A stretch of DNA of 64,000 bases, from assembly GCF_000718985.1 (NCBI RefSeq), contig NZ_JODL01000003.1, positions 124,001-188,000 of the forward strand, read 5' to 3'. This DNA comes from Streptomyces megasporus. Its GTDB lineage: Bacteria > Actinomycetota > Actinomycetes > Streptomycetales > Streptomycetaceae. The notes under the pieces are model-generated. The model was not told where the DNA came from. It ran no database searches and saw only the letters and a list, made by a program, of their open reading frames with translations. Shown here piece by piece: positions 9,951-17,686 of this stretch. Position numbers and translations under genes: made by a program. The stretch's first letter is position 1. Each line of letters starts with the position of its first letter.

Positions 9951-10877
9951 TCAGGTGTCGCACTCCAGGACGCTGCGACACAACCCGCACCGCGCCCGCA
10001 CCCGCCCGCGCACCGGCACCCGGACACGCTGCAGACACGTCGGACACGCGAACGACACCCGCAGCGGCGAACACGACTCGAAGACGTAACCCCCCTCGGG
10101 ATCACGAGGCGGGAACGGCGTCTCCTCCGGATGCGTCCGCGCGTACCGCCGGTCCCAGGCGTACCGGTGCCGCCCCGCCCAGCCGCAGGCCACCAGCGGC
10201 GGACGCCGCGCGTCCCGACGCGCCACCTCCCGCCCCCGCACATACGCCTCGTACGCCTGCGGACTGGTGAACCACGGCGCCGGGTCCTCCCCGAACACCT
10301 CCGCCCGCTTGGCCAGCACGTAACCGAACTCCTCCGGCGTCAGATACCCCAGCTTCTGCGAGGTCAGCCCGTCCTCCCGGAAGGCGTCCAGCAACAGCCA
10401 CCCCGACCCCAGGTACGCCGTCACCGTGTCGGTGAGGATCTCGTTGTCCCGCACCCCGGGGAACGACAGCCCCAGCCGGTGCAACCAGACGTGCGTCACC
10501 TCGTGAGCCAGCGCCGCCCCGATGTCACGACGGTGACTCTTGAACCGCGAGTTCAACTCCACGAAGTACTCCGGCCCCGCCGCCGGCTCCACGTTCGCCG
10601 CGTACTCCATGTCGCGGAAGCTCACCACCAGCCGCGCCTCCGGCAACCGCAGGTGCCGCACCAGCACCCGCGCCACCCGCTGCGCACCCGTGTACAGCTC
10701 GTCGACGTCCGCGAAGGCCACGTCACCCGCGGCCACACTGACATCGAAGGTACGGACCGTCTCGTACGACAACCGCCGGTACAACGCCGTGATCGCCTCC
10801 CGCACCGTCGGAAGATGCGGAAAACCGTGCTCGACGGGGCTGCGCGAACCCCCGGGGCCACCACCGCGCACCGCCAT
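9951..10877 (-). CDS. HExxH metallopeptidase-like protein with C-terminal zinc ribbon
   Basis: Conserved actinobacterial protein of 308 aa, not assigned to a named enzyme. A zinc-peptidase helix is visible as AALAHEVTHVWLH (HEVTH at residues 125-129), followed by DNEILTDTVTAYLG, which could supply the third zinc ligand (Glu146 or a nearby Asp). The C-terminus has two CxxC pairs (CPTC and CGLC) in a zinc-ribbon arrangement and ends ECDT. There is no signal peptide, so it is probably cytoplasmic. The start is the ATG at 10877 with GGGAGG upstream. The stop abuts the truncated PPOX remnant with no gap and in the same frame. The pattern resembles SprT-like or M48-like proteins only loosely; activity is an inference. 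Confidence 0.75.
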   Translation of the reverse strand: MAVRGGGPGGSRSPVEHGFPHLPTVREAITALYRRLSYETVRTFDVSVAAGDVAFADVDELYTGAQRVARVLVRHLRLPEARLVVSFRDMEYAANVEPAAGPEYFVELNSRFKSHRRDIGAALAHEVTHVWLHRLGLSFPGVRDNEILTDTVTAYLGSGWLLLDAFREDGLTSQKLGYLTPEEFGYVLAKRAEVFGEDPAPWFTSPQAYEAYVRGREVARRDARRPPLVACGWAGRHRYAWDRRYARTHPEETPFPPRDPEGGYVFESCSPLRVSFACPTCLQRVRVPVRGRVRARCGLCRSVLECDT

Positions 10878-10977
10878 GCGCCCCACCGCCTCCCGTGGGT
10901 CGTCGGGCCGCCTGATGCCCACTGTACGGCGGCGGACCACCCGTGGCCGAGCGCACGCGCACAAGCGCATAGAGTCG

Positions 10978-11325
10978 ATGACCATGACCGACAGTGAGAT
11001 CGACCCGGCGGTGCGCGCCGAGCTCACCCGACTGCGCGACAGCATCGACAACATCGACGCCGCCGTGGTGCACATGCTCGCCGAGCGCTTCAAATGCACC
11101 CAACAGGTCGGCCGGCTCAAGGCCGAACACAACCTGCCCCCCGCCGACCCCGCCCGCGAGGCCAGCCAGATCGCCCGCCTGCGCGGCCTCGCCGAGAGCG
11201 CCAAACTCGACCCCGCGTTCGCCGAGAAGCTGCTCAACTTCATCATCGCCGAGGTGATCCGGCACCACGAGCGGATCGCGGAGGACACCCAGACGGGGGA
11301 GCGGGAGGAAGAACCGGGGAGGTAG
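10978..11325 (+). CDS. Chorismate mutase, AroQ type
   Basis: Converts chorismate to prephenate at the branch to phenylalanine and tyrosine. The 115-aa all-helical protein has the AroQ pattern: LRDSIDNIDAAVVHMLAERF, then QVGRLKAEHNLPPADPAREASQI with the conserved Arg/Lys contacts, then a final helix FAEKLLNFIIAEVIRHHERI. It is cytoplasmic, with no signal peptide (unlike secreted AroQ-gamma forms). Two in-frame ATGs are possible (10978, 10984). Neither has a strong Shine-Dalgarno, and TAGAGT just upstream could be a -10 for a leaderless transcript. It is divergent from the metallopeptidase-like gene and about 80 bp ahead of pepN. Confidence 0.92.
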   Translation: MTMTDSEIDPAVRAELTRLRDSIDNIDAAVVHMLAERFKCTQQVGRLKAEHNLPPADPAREASQIARLRGLAESAKLDPAFAEKLLNFIIAEVIRHHERIAEDTQTGEREEEPGR

Positions 11326-11403
11326 CCCACCGCCCGACGACGACCCGACGACGACATGACGACCGGCCGGGACCCCCTCGAGCGCGTACGGCAGCATGAC
11401 CCC

Positions 11404-13935
11404 ATGCCCGCACTCACCCACGACGAGGCCCGCCACCGCGCCCGCCTCCTCGACGTCCAGCACTACGCGATCGACCTCGACCTCACCCGTGGCGAGGAGA
11501 CCTTCGGTTCCACCACCACCGTCCGCTTCACCACCCGCGAAGCCGGCGACACCTTCGTCGAGGTGCGGCCCCACACCCTCCACCGGGCCGTCCTCGACGG
11601 ACACGACCTCGACCCCGCCACCCTCGCCGACGGACGCCTGCCCCTGACCGGACTCACCGCAGGCGACCACGAACTGCGCGTCGAGGCCGACATGCCCTAT
11701 TCCCGCACCGGCGAGGGCATGCACCGCTTCACCGACCCCGCCGACGGCCGCACCTACCTCTACACCATGTGCTTCCAGAACGAGGCACCCCTCGTCTTCG
11801 CGGCCTTCGACCAGCCCGACCTCAAGGCCCCCTTCACCGTCGCCGTCACCGCCCCCGAGGACTGGACCGTCCTCGGCAACGGCACCGCCCACCGCGTCCA
11901 GGACGAGCCCGGCCGCTGGAAGTGCGCCACCACCCCACCCCTGAGCACCTACCTCGTCGCCGTGGCCGCCGGCCCCTGGCACTCGGTGCGCACCGAACAC
12001 GCCGGCATCCCCTTCGGCCTCCACGTACGGCAGTCCCTCGCCCCCCACCTCGACGCCGACGCCGAAGAACTCCTCGACATCACCCGCCGCTGCTTCGACC
12101 GCTACCACGAGATCTTCGACGAGCCCTACCCCTTCGACTCCTACGACCAGGCGTTCGTCCCCGAGTTCAACGCCGGCGCCATGGAGAACCCCGGACTGGT
12201 CACCCTCCGCGACGAGTACGTCTTCCGCTCCGCCGTCACCGACACCCAGCGGCAGACCCGAGGCGTGACCATCGCCCACGAGATGGCCCACATGTGGTTC
12301 GGCGACCTGGTCACCCTCCGCTGGTGGGACGACATCTGGCTCAACGAGTCCTTCGCCGAGTACATGGGCTACCAGATCCTCGCCGAGGCCACCGACTTCA
12401 CCGACACCTGGACCGACTTCGCGATCCGCCGCAAGGCCTGGGGCTACGACGCCGACCAGCGCCCCTCCACCCACCCCGTCGCCCCCGAACCCGACGCGGT
12501 GCCCGACACCGCGTCCGCCCTGCTCAACTTCGACGGCATCTCCTACGCCAAGGGCGCGAGCGCCCTGCGCCAACTCGTCGCCTGGCTCGGCGAGAAGACC
12601 TTCCTCGCCGGCGTCAACGACCACTTCGCCCGCCACCGCTTCGGCAACGCGACCCTCGCCGACCTCGTCGACTCCCTGACCCGCGCCTCCGGCCGCGACG
12701 TCCGCGCCTGGGCCGACCGCTGGCTGCGCACCAGCGGCGTCGACACCCTCACCCCCACCGTCGCCCCCACCGTCGACGAGGACACCACCGGCCGGCCCCC
12801 ACGCCTGGAGATCACCCACACCGGCGACCGCCCCCACCGCATCGCCGTCGGCCTGTACGACCTGGCCGGCGACGGAAGCGGAACCCTGGTGCCGCGTGAC
12901 CCCCTGGAGATCGACCTGGCCGCCGACGACGACCGGCACACCCACCCCGTCGACGGTCCCCGCCCCGACCTCGTCCTCCTCAACGACCGCGACCTCACCT
13001 ACGCCAAGGTCCGCCTCGACGAGGAATCCTGGCGGACCGCCCGACACCACCTGTCCGGCCTGCCCGACCCGCTGACCCGCGCCACCGTCTGGAACGCCGC
13101 CCGCGACATGGTCCGCGACGGCGAACTCCCGCCCGGCGACCACCTGGACACCGCCCGCACCCAACTGCCCCACGAGACCGACAACGCCATCGTCTCCGGC
13201 GTGCTCGCCTTCGCCCGCCACGAGATCGCCGACCGCTACCTGCCACCACGGCGGCGCACCACGGCGCTGGAAACCCTCACCGACCTCGCCCACACCCTGC
13301 TGGAGAACACCCCGGCCGACGGAGAGGACAGCGGAGTCCACCTGACCGCCGTCCGCACCCTCGTCGACAGCGCCACGAACCCCGACGACCTCCACCGCTG
13401 GTGGACCACCGACACCCTCCCCGGCGGCCTACCCCTCGACCACGAACTGCGCTGGCGACTGCTCCACCGCCTCGCCGTCCTCGGCGCCATCGGCCCCGCC
13501 GACATCGACACCGCCCTCGAAGCCGACCCCAGCGCCACCGGAGCCGAGGGCGCCGCCCGCTGCCGCGCCGCCCTCCCGGACCCCGCCGCCAAGGAAGCCG
13601 CCTGGCAAGCCCTGTTCGACGAATCCGACACCCTCTCCAACTACCTGTTCACCGCCACCTTCCAGGGCTTCTGGCACCCCGAACAACATGATGTGCTGAA
13701 GGACTACGTCCCCCGCTACTTCGCACAGGCCCCCGCCCTCGCCGACCGCCGCGGCCCGGCCATCGCCCAGGCCTTGGCCCGGTACGGCTTCCCGCACCCC
13801 TTCACCGACGCCGACACCCTGGCACTGGGGGAGCGGTGCCTGACGGACGCCACCCTCGTCCCCGCCCTGCGCCGCCCACTAGCCGACGAACTCGACGACC
13901 TCGCCCGCGCCCTACGGGTGCGGAAGGCGCACTGA
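11404..13935 (+). CDS. pepN: Aminopeptidase N (M1 family)
   Basis: Zinc-dependent aminopeptidase of 843 aa, removing N-terminal residues from peptides. The exopeptidase signature is present as NAGAMENPGLVT, and the zinc site as HEMAHMWFGDLVT with the downstream NESFAEY glutamate. The C-terminal ERAP1-like helical domain fills the last 350 residues. Length and order are standard for actinobacterial PepN. No signal peptide; cytoplasmic. The start is the ATG at 11404 (MPALTHDEARHRA), which begins the conserved part; the Shine-Dalgarno is weak. It is convergent with the minus-strand lipoprotein operon. Confidence 0.95.
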   Translation: MPALTHDEARHRARLLDVQHYAIDLDLTRGEETFGSTTTVRFTTREAGDTFVEVRPHTLHRAVLDGHDLDPATLADGRLPLTGLTAGDHELRVEADMPYSRTGEGMHRFTDPADGRTYLYTMCFQNEAPLVFAAFDQPDLKAPFTVAVTAPEDWTVLGNGTAHRVQDEPGRWKCATTPPLSTYLVAVAAGPWHSVRTEHAGIPFGLHVRQSLAPHLDADAEELLDITRRCFDRYHEIFDEPYPFDSYDQAFVPEFNAGAMENPGLVTLRDEYVFRSAVTDTQRQTRGVTIAHEMAHMWFGDLVTLRWWDDIWLNESFAEYMGYQILAEATDFTDTWTDFAIRRKAWGYDADQRPSTHPVAPEPDAVPDTASALLNFDGISYAKGASALRQLVAWLGEKTFLAGVNDHFARHRFGNATLADLVDSLTRASGRDVRAWADRWLRTSGVDTLTPTVAPTVDEDTTGRPPRLEITHTGDRPHRIAVGLYDLAGDGSGTLVPRDPLEIDLAADDDRHTHPVDGPRPDLVLLNDRDLTYAKVRLDEESWRTARHHLSGLPDPLTRATVWNAARDMVRDGELPPGDHLDTARTQLPHETDNAIVSGVLAFARHEIADRYLPPRRRTTALETLTDLAHTLLENTPADGEDSGVHLTAVRTLVDSATNPDDLHRWWTTDTLPGGLPLDHELRWRLLHRLAVLGAIGPADIDTALEADPSATGAEGAARCRAALPDPAAKEAAWQALFDESDTLSNYLFTATFQGFWHPEQHDVLKDYVPRYFAQAPALADRRGPAIAQALARYGFPHPFTDADTLALGERCLTDATLVPALRRPLADELDDLARALRVRKAH

Positions 13936-13948
13936 CCCGCGGAAGGCG

Positions 13949-13979
13949 CCGGGCCCCGCCCGACACGGACGGGACCCGG
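13949..13979. terminator. Imperfect terminator between pepN and the lipoprotein operon
   Basis: Arms CCGGGCCCCGCCCG (13949-13962) and CGGACGGGACCCGG (13966-13979) pair with two mismatches. It lies in the 52-bp convergent gap and could act in both directions. Confidence 0.5.
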
Positions 13980-13987
13980 CCCCCGGT

Positions 13988-14521
13988 TCACAGGTCGGCG
14001 CACGGATCGCTTCTCAGGAACTCCTCGCGGTACGCGGTGATGAACTTCTCCATGGCCTCCGCGTTCGACACGCCCGTATTCCTCACCCTGGCCACGAGGA
14101 AAACATCCCACTTCTTCCCCTGCTCGGTGCAGCGCACAGCGGTGACCGCACCCCTGTCGGAGTACACGTACGACTTGTCGGCGGCCTCGTACTCCGGCTT
14201 CACATAAGCCTGAGAGGGGGCGAAGCGCCGCGCCGACCAGCCGGGTTCCCACCACTCCCAGGTCATTTGGAAAACGTCCTTGTCGTCCACTGAAACATCA
14301 CAGGACCAGTCGGTTCCATCGTCGTCGGGAACCTGACTTATCCGCTTTCCCGTAGGCAGAAAAGGCTCGATCAATCCGGCGCCGATGTCCAGGTCGCACA
14401 ACGACTCCGGAACAGCGTACTCTCGTTTCTCTTCCTCGGTTCCGCACCCGCTCGCCAACAAGGAGAGACCGAAGACCAGTGGGACGGCCGTGCGGAAGCC
14501 AATGGAAGGGACCAAGCTCAT
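13988..14521 (-). CDS. Putative lipoprotein of the WxG-type operon
   Basis: Predicted 177-aa lipoprotein. The signal sequence ends in a lipobox LASGC, with Cys at about residue 26, so the mature protein would be tethered outside the membrane. The mature part has several cysteines (SLCDL, WSCDV, VRCTEQ, DPCADL) that could form disulfides, and a Trp-rich segment (TWEWWEPGWSARRF). I do not recognise a named domain, though its size and architecture resemble many small Streptomyces lipoproteins. Its ATG overlaps the stop of the 768-aa gene by four bases (ATGA), so it is translationally coupled as the third gene of this operon. Base composition here is less GC-rich than in the flanking genes. Confidence 0.75.
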   Translation of the reverse strand: MSLVPSIGFRTAVPLVFGLSLLASGCGTEEEKREYAVPESLCDLDIGAGLIEPFLPTGKRISQVPDDDGTDWSCDVSVDDKDVFQMTWEWWEPGWSARRFAPSQAYVKPEYEAADKSYVYSDRGAVTAVRCTEQGKKWDVFLVARVRNTGVSNAEAMEKFITAYREEFLRSDPCADL

Positions 14522-16824
14522 GACGCGTCTCCGGAAGCTTTCAAATTGGCCCCCTCGCTGTGACTGTTGCCCACTTGTGTGCCGGCTGTCGCCTGAAGAT
14601 CCTTGATGGTGTCCATGTTGAGATCGGGATGGCCGGCCGCTGCGCGCAGAACGGCCTCCTTGGCCGAATCAATGGCCGCCATACGAGCCTGATCGTAAGA
14701 GCGAATTCCGTCGTTCTCCTTTTCGACGACATCCTTCTCGACGCTCTTCACCACGCTCTCGGCGATGTCCTCGGCCATCCAGTTGATGGCGTCACCCACC
14801 ACCGGAACGCGGGCCGGAATGGCCGAGGTGCCCAACTCGACGATGCGGGTGACCCACTTGCCCTTGTCGGCCGCTGCCTCGTTGTAGTCCTTGGCCGATG
14901 CCACGTGGTAGTCCAGGATGGCATCCGCCCGGGCCTCGCTCATGATGCCCGCGATCACGGCGCCGGGAGCGACCGCGGTGCGCACCCGCTCGCTCACCGG
15001 CACCGTCGACTCGCTCTTCCCATTGATGACGTCGTCGACCATCATCGACGTGTACGCCTGCTGGGCGTTGGTGATGGCGCCATAAGCGTCCGGGTCCTGA
15101 CCCACCTCGGCGAGGAACTGCTTCACTTGACTCGGATCCCCGAAAACCGCCGGCACACCCTTGACCGGAAAACGGTCCGACGACACGTCGTCCCCGTACA
15201 TCGTGCGCTGGAAATCGCCCATGTACTCGGCGGTGATGTTGCCCAGGCTGTCCCGCAGGGTGTGGAGCGGCCCGGTCTTCAGATCCTCCGCCTCCCCGCT
15301 CTCGTTGCGGCGGATCAACTCGGGATGTTCACCGAAGTGCGACACCAGCTTCTTGGTGAGTTCCACACGCTCTTCCGTGTGTTCGACCGGCTCGGTCGAC
15401 TCGCTGTCGTACGCGCGCCCGGTGGTGGCCGCCTCCAACGCGTGGCCGAGCGCGTTGGGTCCGTGCTGGAAGGCGTCCTCGGAACCGTCCGCACCCGGCA
15501 TCGCCAGGGTGTCCGGCGGCCACTTGAAGTCCTCCTTGAGGAACTCCTCCAGGTACGTGTAATCCAGCTTCGCGTTTTTGTCGGGGTTGACGGTGCCGTC
15601 CTCCAGGTACACCGTCGGCATGCCTGTGAAGAACCTCTCGGCCGCCTCCGGACTGTGCCCCAACGCCTCCAGCACGCTCGTCAGCGGGTCGTAGCCGGAA
15701 CCGCCCTTGCCCGACGGGTTGAAACCGAAGTCCAAGTCGCCCCCGCCGATCGGCTTGGTCGACATGAACCGCATCGGCTCCTCGTGGTGGAGCTGGGTGA
15801 TGTGCTCCGCGATCGGGGTGAGGAAGTCCGCGTCGTAGTTCCCGTGGCGCAGCAGCCCGCCGAGGACCTGGTACCCGTACGACCTGTTGACCGCGCCCGG
15901 CTCCAACTCGATCTCCTTGGTGCCGAGTTCACGGAACTCCTTGCCCCAACTGGAGGGAAGGTGCGTCTTGCTGTCCGGATCGGTGGCCGTGGCGAGCGCC
16001 ACCCCCATGTGGCGTTGGAGATCCCGGGCCAGCGCCAGTCGCTCCTTGTCGTCGCCCTGGGTGCCGTCGTGCGACATACGGCCGTAGAAGCGCAGGGCCT
16101 CTTCCGGACCACCCAGTCCCTTGTAGAAGGAGGTGGAGAACTCCGGATCCCTGGCGTTGAACTTCAACAGCGTGTTCAGTTCGGTGTACTGTCCCTTGGT
16201 CATATCGGGGCCGAGAGCCGCCAACTCCAGAGCCCGCTCGGCCTGTGCGTCGTCCAACGACGAGTACTTCGCGTGGCCGAAGTTGTGAGTGTCGCCGCCG
16301 TGACTCTTCTTCAGCGCCCGGGCCGCCGAGTCGTCGATCTCCTCCGCATGCGCGATCAGTCGGTTGATCCGGCGCTCCAGATCGCGGCCGGTCTTCTCCA
16401 TTCGCCGCAGATGCTCCTCGGCGTCGGGGTCGGTGCCGTACGGGGTGCGTTCCACGACGCACTTCACGGTCCCGTCGCCGTTGTCCGTCACCCTGATGCC
16501 CTGCTCACGGCCGTCCCTGACCGCTTCCTTCAGGTCCGACTGGACGGACAACAGGTCGGAGTGGGCGTCGCTGAGAACGTTCTTGATGCTCTCGGCCTGG
16601 GCCGCCGCGTCGTCGAACTCCTTGGCGGTCTTGTGGACGAACGGCTTGGTGACGCCGGCGTTCTCGCCTCTCCACTGGGCCTTGTCGGCCTTGGCCACCA
16701 TGCCGGAGCGGGCGTCGTCCGCCAACTTCTCCAGCTTGGTGACCATCGACTCCCAGTCCGCGACCGCCGCCGACAGGTCGGAGAGGGAGACGGTGTACAG
16801 GTCGCTGTACGTCAGTTTGGGCAT
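14518..16824 (-). CDS. Large helical protein with WxG-type N-terminus (DUF6571-like)
   Basis: 768-aa protein of unknown function. Residues 1-110 form a helical WXG100-like unit: SDLSAAVADWESMVTKLEKLADDA, then QWRGENAG with the W-x-G turn at 51-53. The middle contains a FYKGLGGPEEALRFYGRMS block and a FFTGMPTVYLEDGTVNPDKNA block; I associate these with the DUF6571 family from memory, without a search. The C-terminal third is helical with one moderately hydrophobic stretch (TSAIPARVPVVGDAINWMAE). There is no Sec signal. Start ATG 16824 has GAGAAG upstream. It lies 32 bp after the 149-aa gene and overlaps the lipoprotein gene by 4 bp. The layout suggests an ESX/type VII-like or cell-surface role, but no secretion ATPase is in view. 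Confidence 0.7.
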   Translation of the reverse strand: MPKLTYSDLYTVSLSDLSAAVADWESMVTKLEKLADDARSGMVAKADKAQWRGENAGVTKPFVHKTAKEFDDAAAQAESIKNVLSDAHSDLLSVQSDLKEAVRDGREQGIRVTDNGDGTVKCVVERTPYGTDPDAEEHLRRMEKTGRDLERRINRLIAHAEEIDDSAARALKKSHGGDTHNFGHAKYSSLDDAQAERALELAALGPDMTKGQYTELNTLLKFNARDPEFSTSFYKGLGGPEEALRFYGRMSHDGTQGDDKERLALARDLQRHMGVALATATDPDSKTHLPSSWGKEFRELGTKEIELEPGAVNRSYGYQVLGGLLRHGNYDADFLTPIAEHITQLHHEEPMRFMSTKPIGGGDLDFGFNPSGKGGSGYDPLTSVLEALGHSPEAAERFFTGMPTVYLEDGTVNPDKNAKLDYTYLEEFLKEDFKWPPDTLAMPGADGSEDAFQHGPNALGHALEAATTGRAYDSESTEPVEHTEERVELTKKLVSHFGEHPELIRRNESGEAEDLKTGPLHTLRDSLGNITAEYMGDFQRTMYGDDVSSDRFPVKGVPAVFGDPSQVKQFLAEVGQDPDAYGAITNAQQAYTSMMVDDVINGKSESTVPVSERVRTAVAPGAVIAGIMSEARADAILDYHVASAKDYNEAAADKGKWVTRIVELGTSAIPARVPVVGDAINWMAEDIAESVVKSVEKDVVEKENDGIRSYDQARMAAIDSAKEAVLRAAAGHPDLNMDTIKDLQATAGTQVGNSHSEGANLKASGDAS

Positions 16825-16856
16825 GATGGCTTCTCGATCCCCGCCTACTTCCCCAC

Positions 16857-17306
16857 CTACTTGTAGTACCGCTCGATCTCGGACACCGACATGGCCGAGC
16901 CGTCGCGGTGTCGCATCTGTGCCTCGATCTCCTTGTCCTCCTTGGCGTAGGACTTCGCGCTGTAGTCGAGGTGGTTGGAGATGTGCGCGCAGGACTGCAG
17001 CAGCGTCTTGAGCTGGGATCCCCACATGTCGACGGTGAGGCCGAGCTCCTCGCCCAGGGTGAAGTTGCTCTTCTTGAGAGTGGAGGCGGCGGTGTCGCTG
17101 GACTCGCGAGCGGTGTCGCCGTCCTTCCGCAGACGGCCGAACAACTCGTACGCGTCATGACCGATCGCGCCCAGTTCGTCCTGGACGACCGACAGGTCCG
17201 ACGTTCCGCCACCGCCACCCGGATCGGCCTTGTTCAACCGCGTCCGAGTGCCGTTCGCGTCCGAGGCCTTGGCCACCAGAGCGGCCCACTCCTCGTCGAA
17301 TGACAT
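16857..17306 (-). CDS. 149-aa helical protein, first gene of the WxG-type operon
   Basis: Soluble, mostly helical protein of unknown function (MSFDEEWAALVAKASDANGTRTRLNKAD). It has a Gly-rich linker, then SVVQDELGAIGHDAYELFGRL and an LTVDMWGSQLKTLLQSCAHISNHL helix. The pattern of two helices around a W-G turn resembles WXG100/ESX-secreted proteins, though the sequence is longer than the usual 100 aa. The start is the ATG at 17306 with GGGGGA 5 bases upstream. A candidate -10 (TATGAT on the minus strand) lies about 40 bp upstream. As the first gene of the operon it could act as partner or chaperone of the 768-aa protein; that is inference. Confidence 0.7.
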   Translation of the reverse strand: MSFDEEWAALVAKASDANGTRTRLNKADPGGGGGTSDLSVVQDELGAIGHDAYELFGRLRKDGDTARESSDTAASTLKKSNFTLGEELGLTVDMWGSQLKTLLQSCAHISNHLDYSAKSYAKEDKEIEAQMRHRDGSAMSVSEIERYYK

Positions 17307-17345
17307 GCGTCCCCCTTGCCGCAAACGGGCACTGAAAGTAACCGG

Positions 17346-17351
17346 ATCATA
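17346..17351 (-). promoter_or_regulatory. Putative -10 for the WxG-type operon
   Basis: TATGAT on the minus strand, about 40 bp upstream of the ATG at 17306. No good -35 is seen at 16-18 bp spacing, so this may be an extended -10 or a regulated promoter. Confidence 0.4.
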
Positions 17352-17650
17352 ACAGCGTGGAGCAAGGTGGGCCGATCCGTTCGGAGCCCTGGGGACACCC
17401 GGCATCCCGAGCGCGCCGGGCGCCGGACCACCGAAGTGAACCGCGCCGAGACGGCCGCCGTGCCCGCGCCCGTCGACCACCGTCGCGCTCCTCCGATGGA
17501 TTCCGGCGAACGAGCCGAGGGGAAACGGCATTTCATCGACGAATATGCCGCCGGGACAGCCGGAAATGCTCATTCGAGCGCCTCCCCGCGCATTTTCAAG
17601 TTGTGAACGGCCCTATGGATAACGAGTGTTGAACAGTAGACCTCCCACAG

Positions 17651-17678
17651 TTCCCTACCCGTCGGTACGCCATAGGCT
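17651..17678 (+). promoter_or_regulatory. Putative pyk promoter with near-leaderless start
   Basis: TTCCCT (17651-17656) and TAGGCT (17673-17678) are 16 bp apart. Transcription would begin at or within a few bases of the pyk ATG (17687). This would explain why no Shine-Dalgarno is visible before pyk. Confidence 0.35.
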
Positions 17679-17686
17679 TCAATGTC

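Larger units (their letters stand above)
17307..17686. other. Divergent intergenic region, WxG-type operon / pyk
   Basis: 380 bp without a convincing gene. It is richer in A+T than the flanks, especially 17530-17690. It carries the minus-strand operon's putative -10 at 17346-17351 and the pyk promoter region at the right end. Short open frames here lack a Shine-Dalgarno and coding-like composition. Confidence 0.5.
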
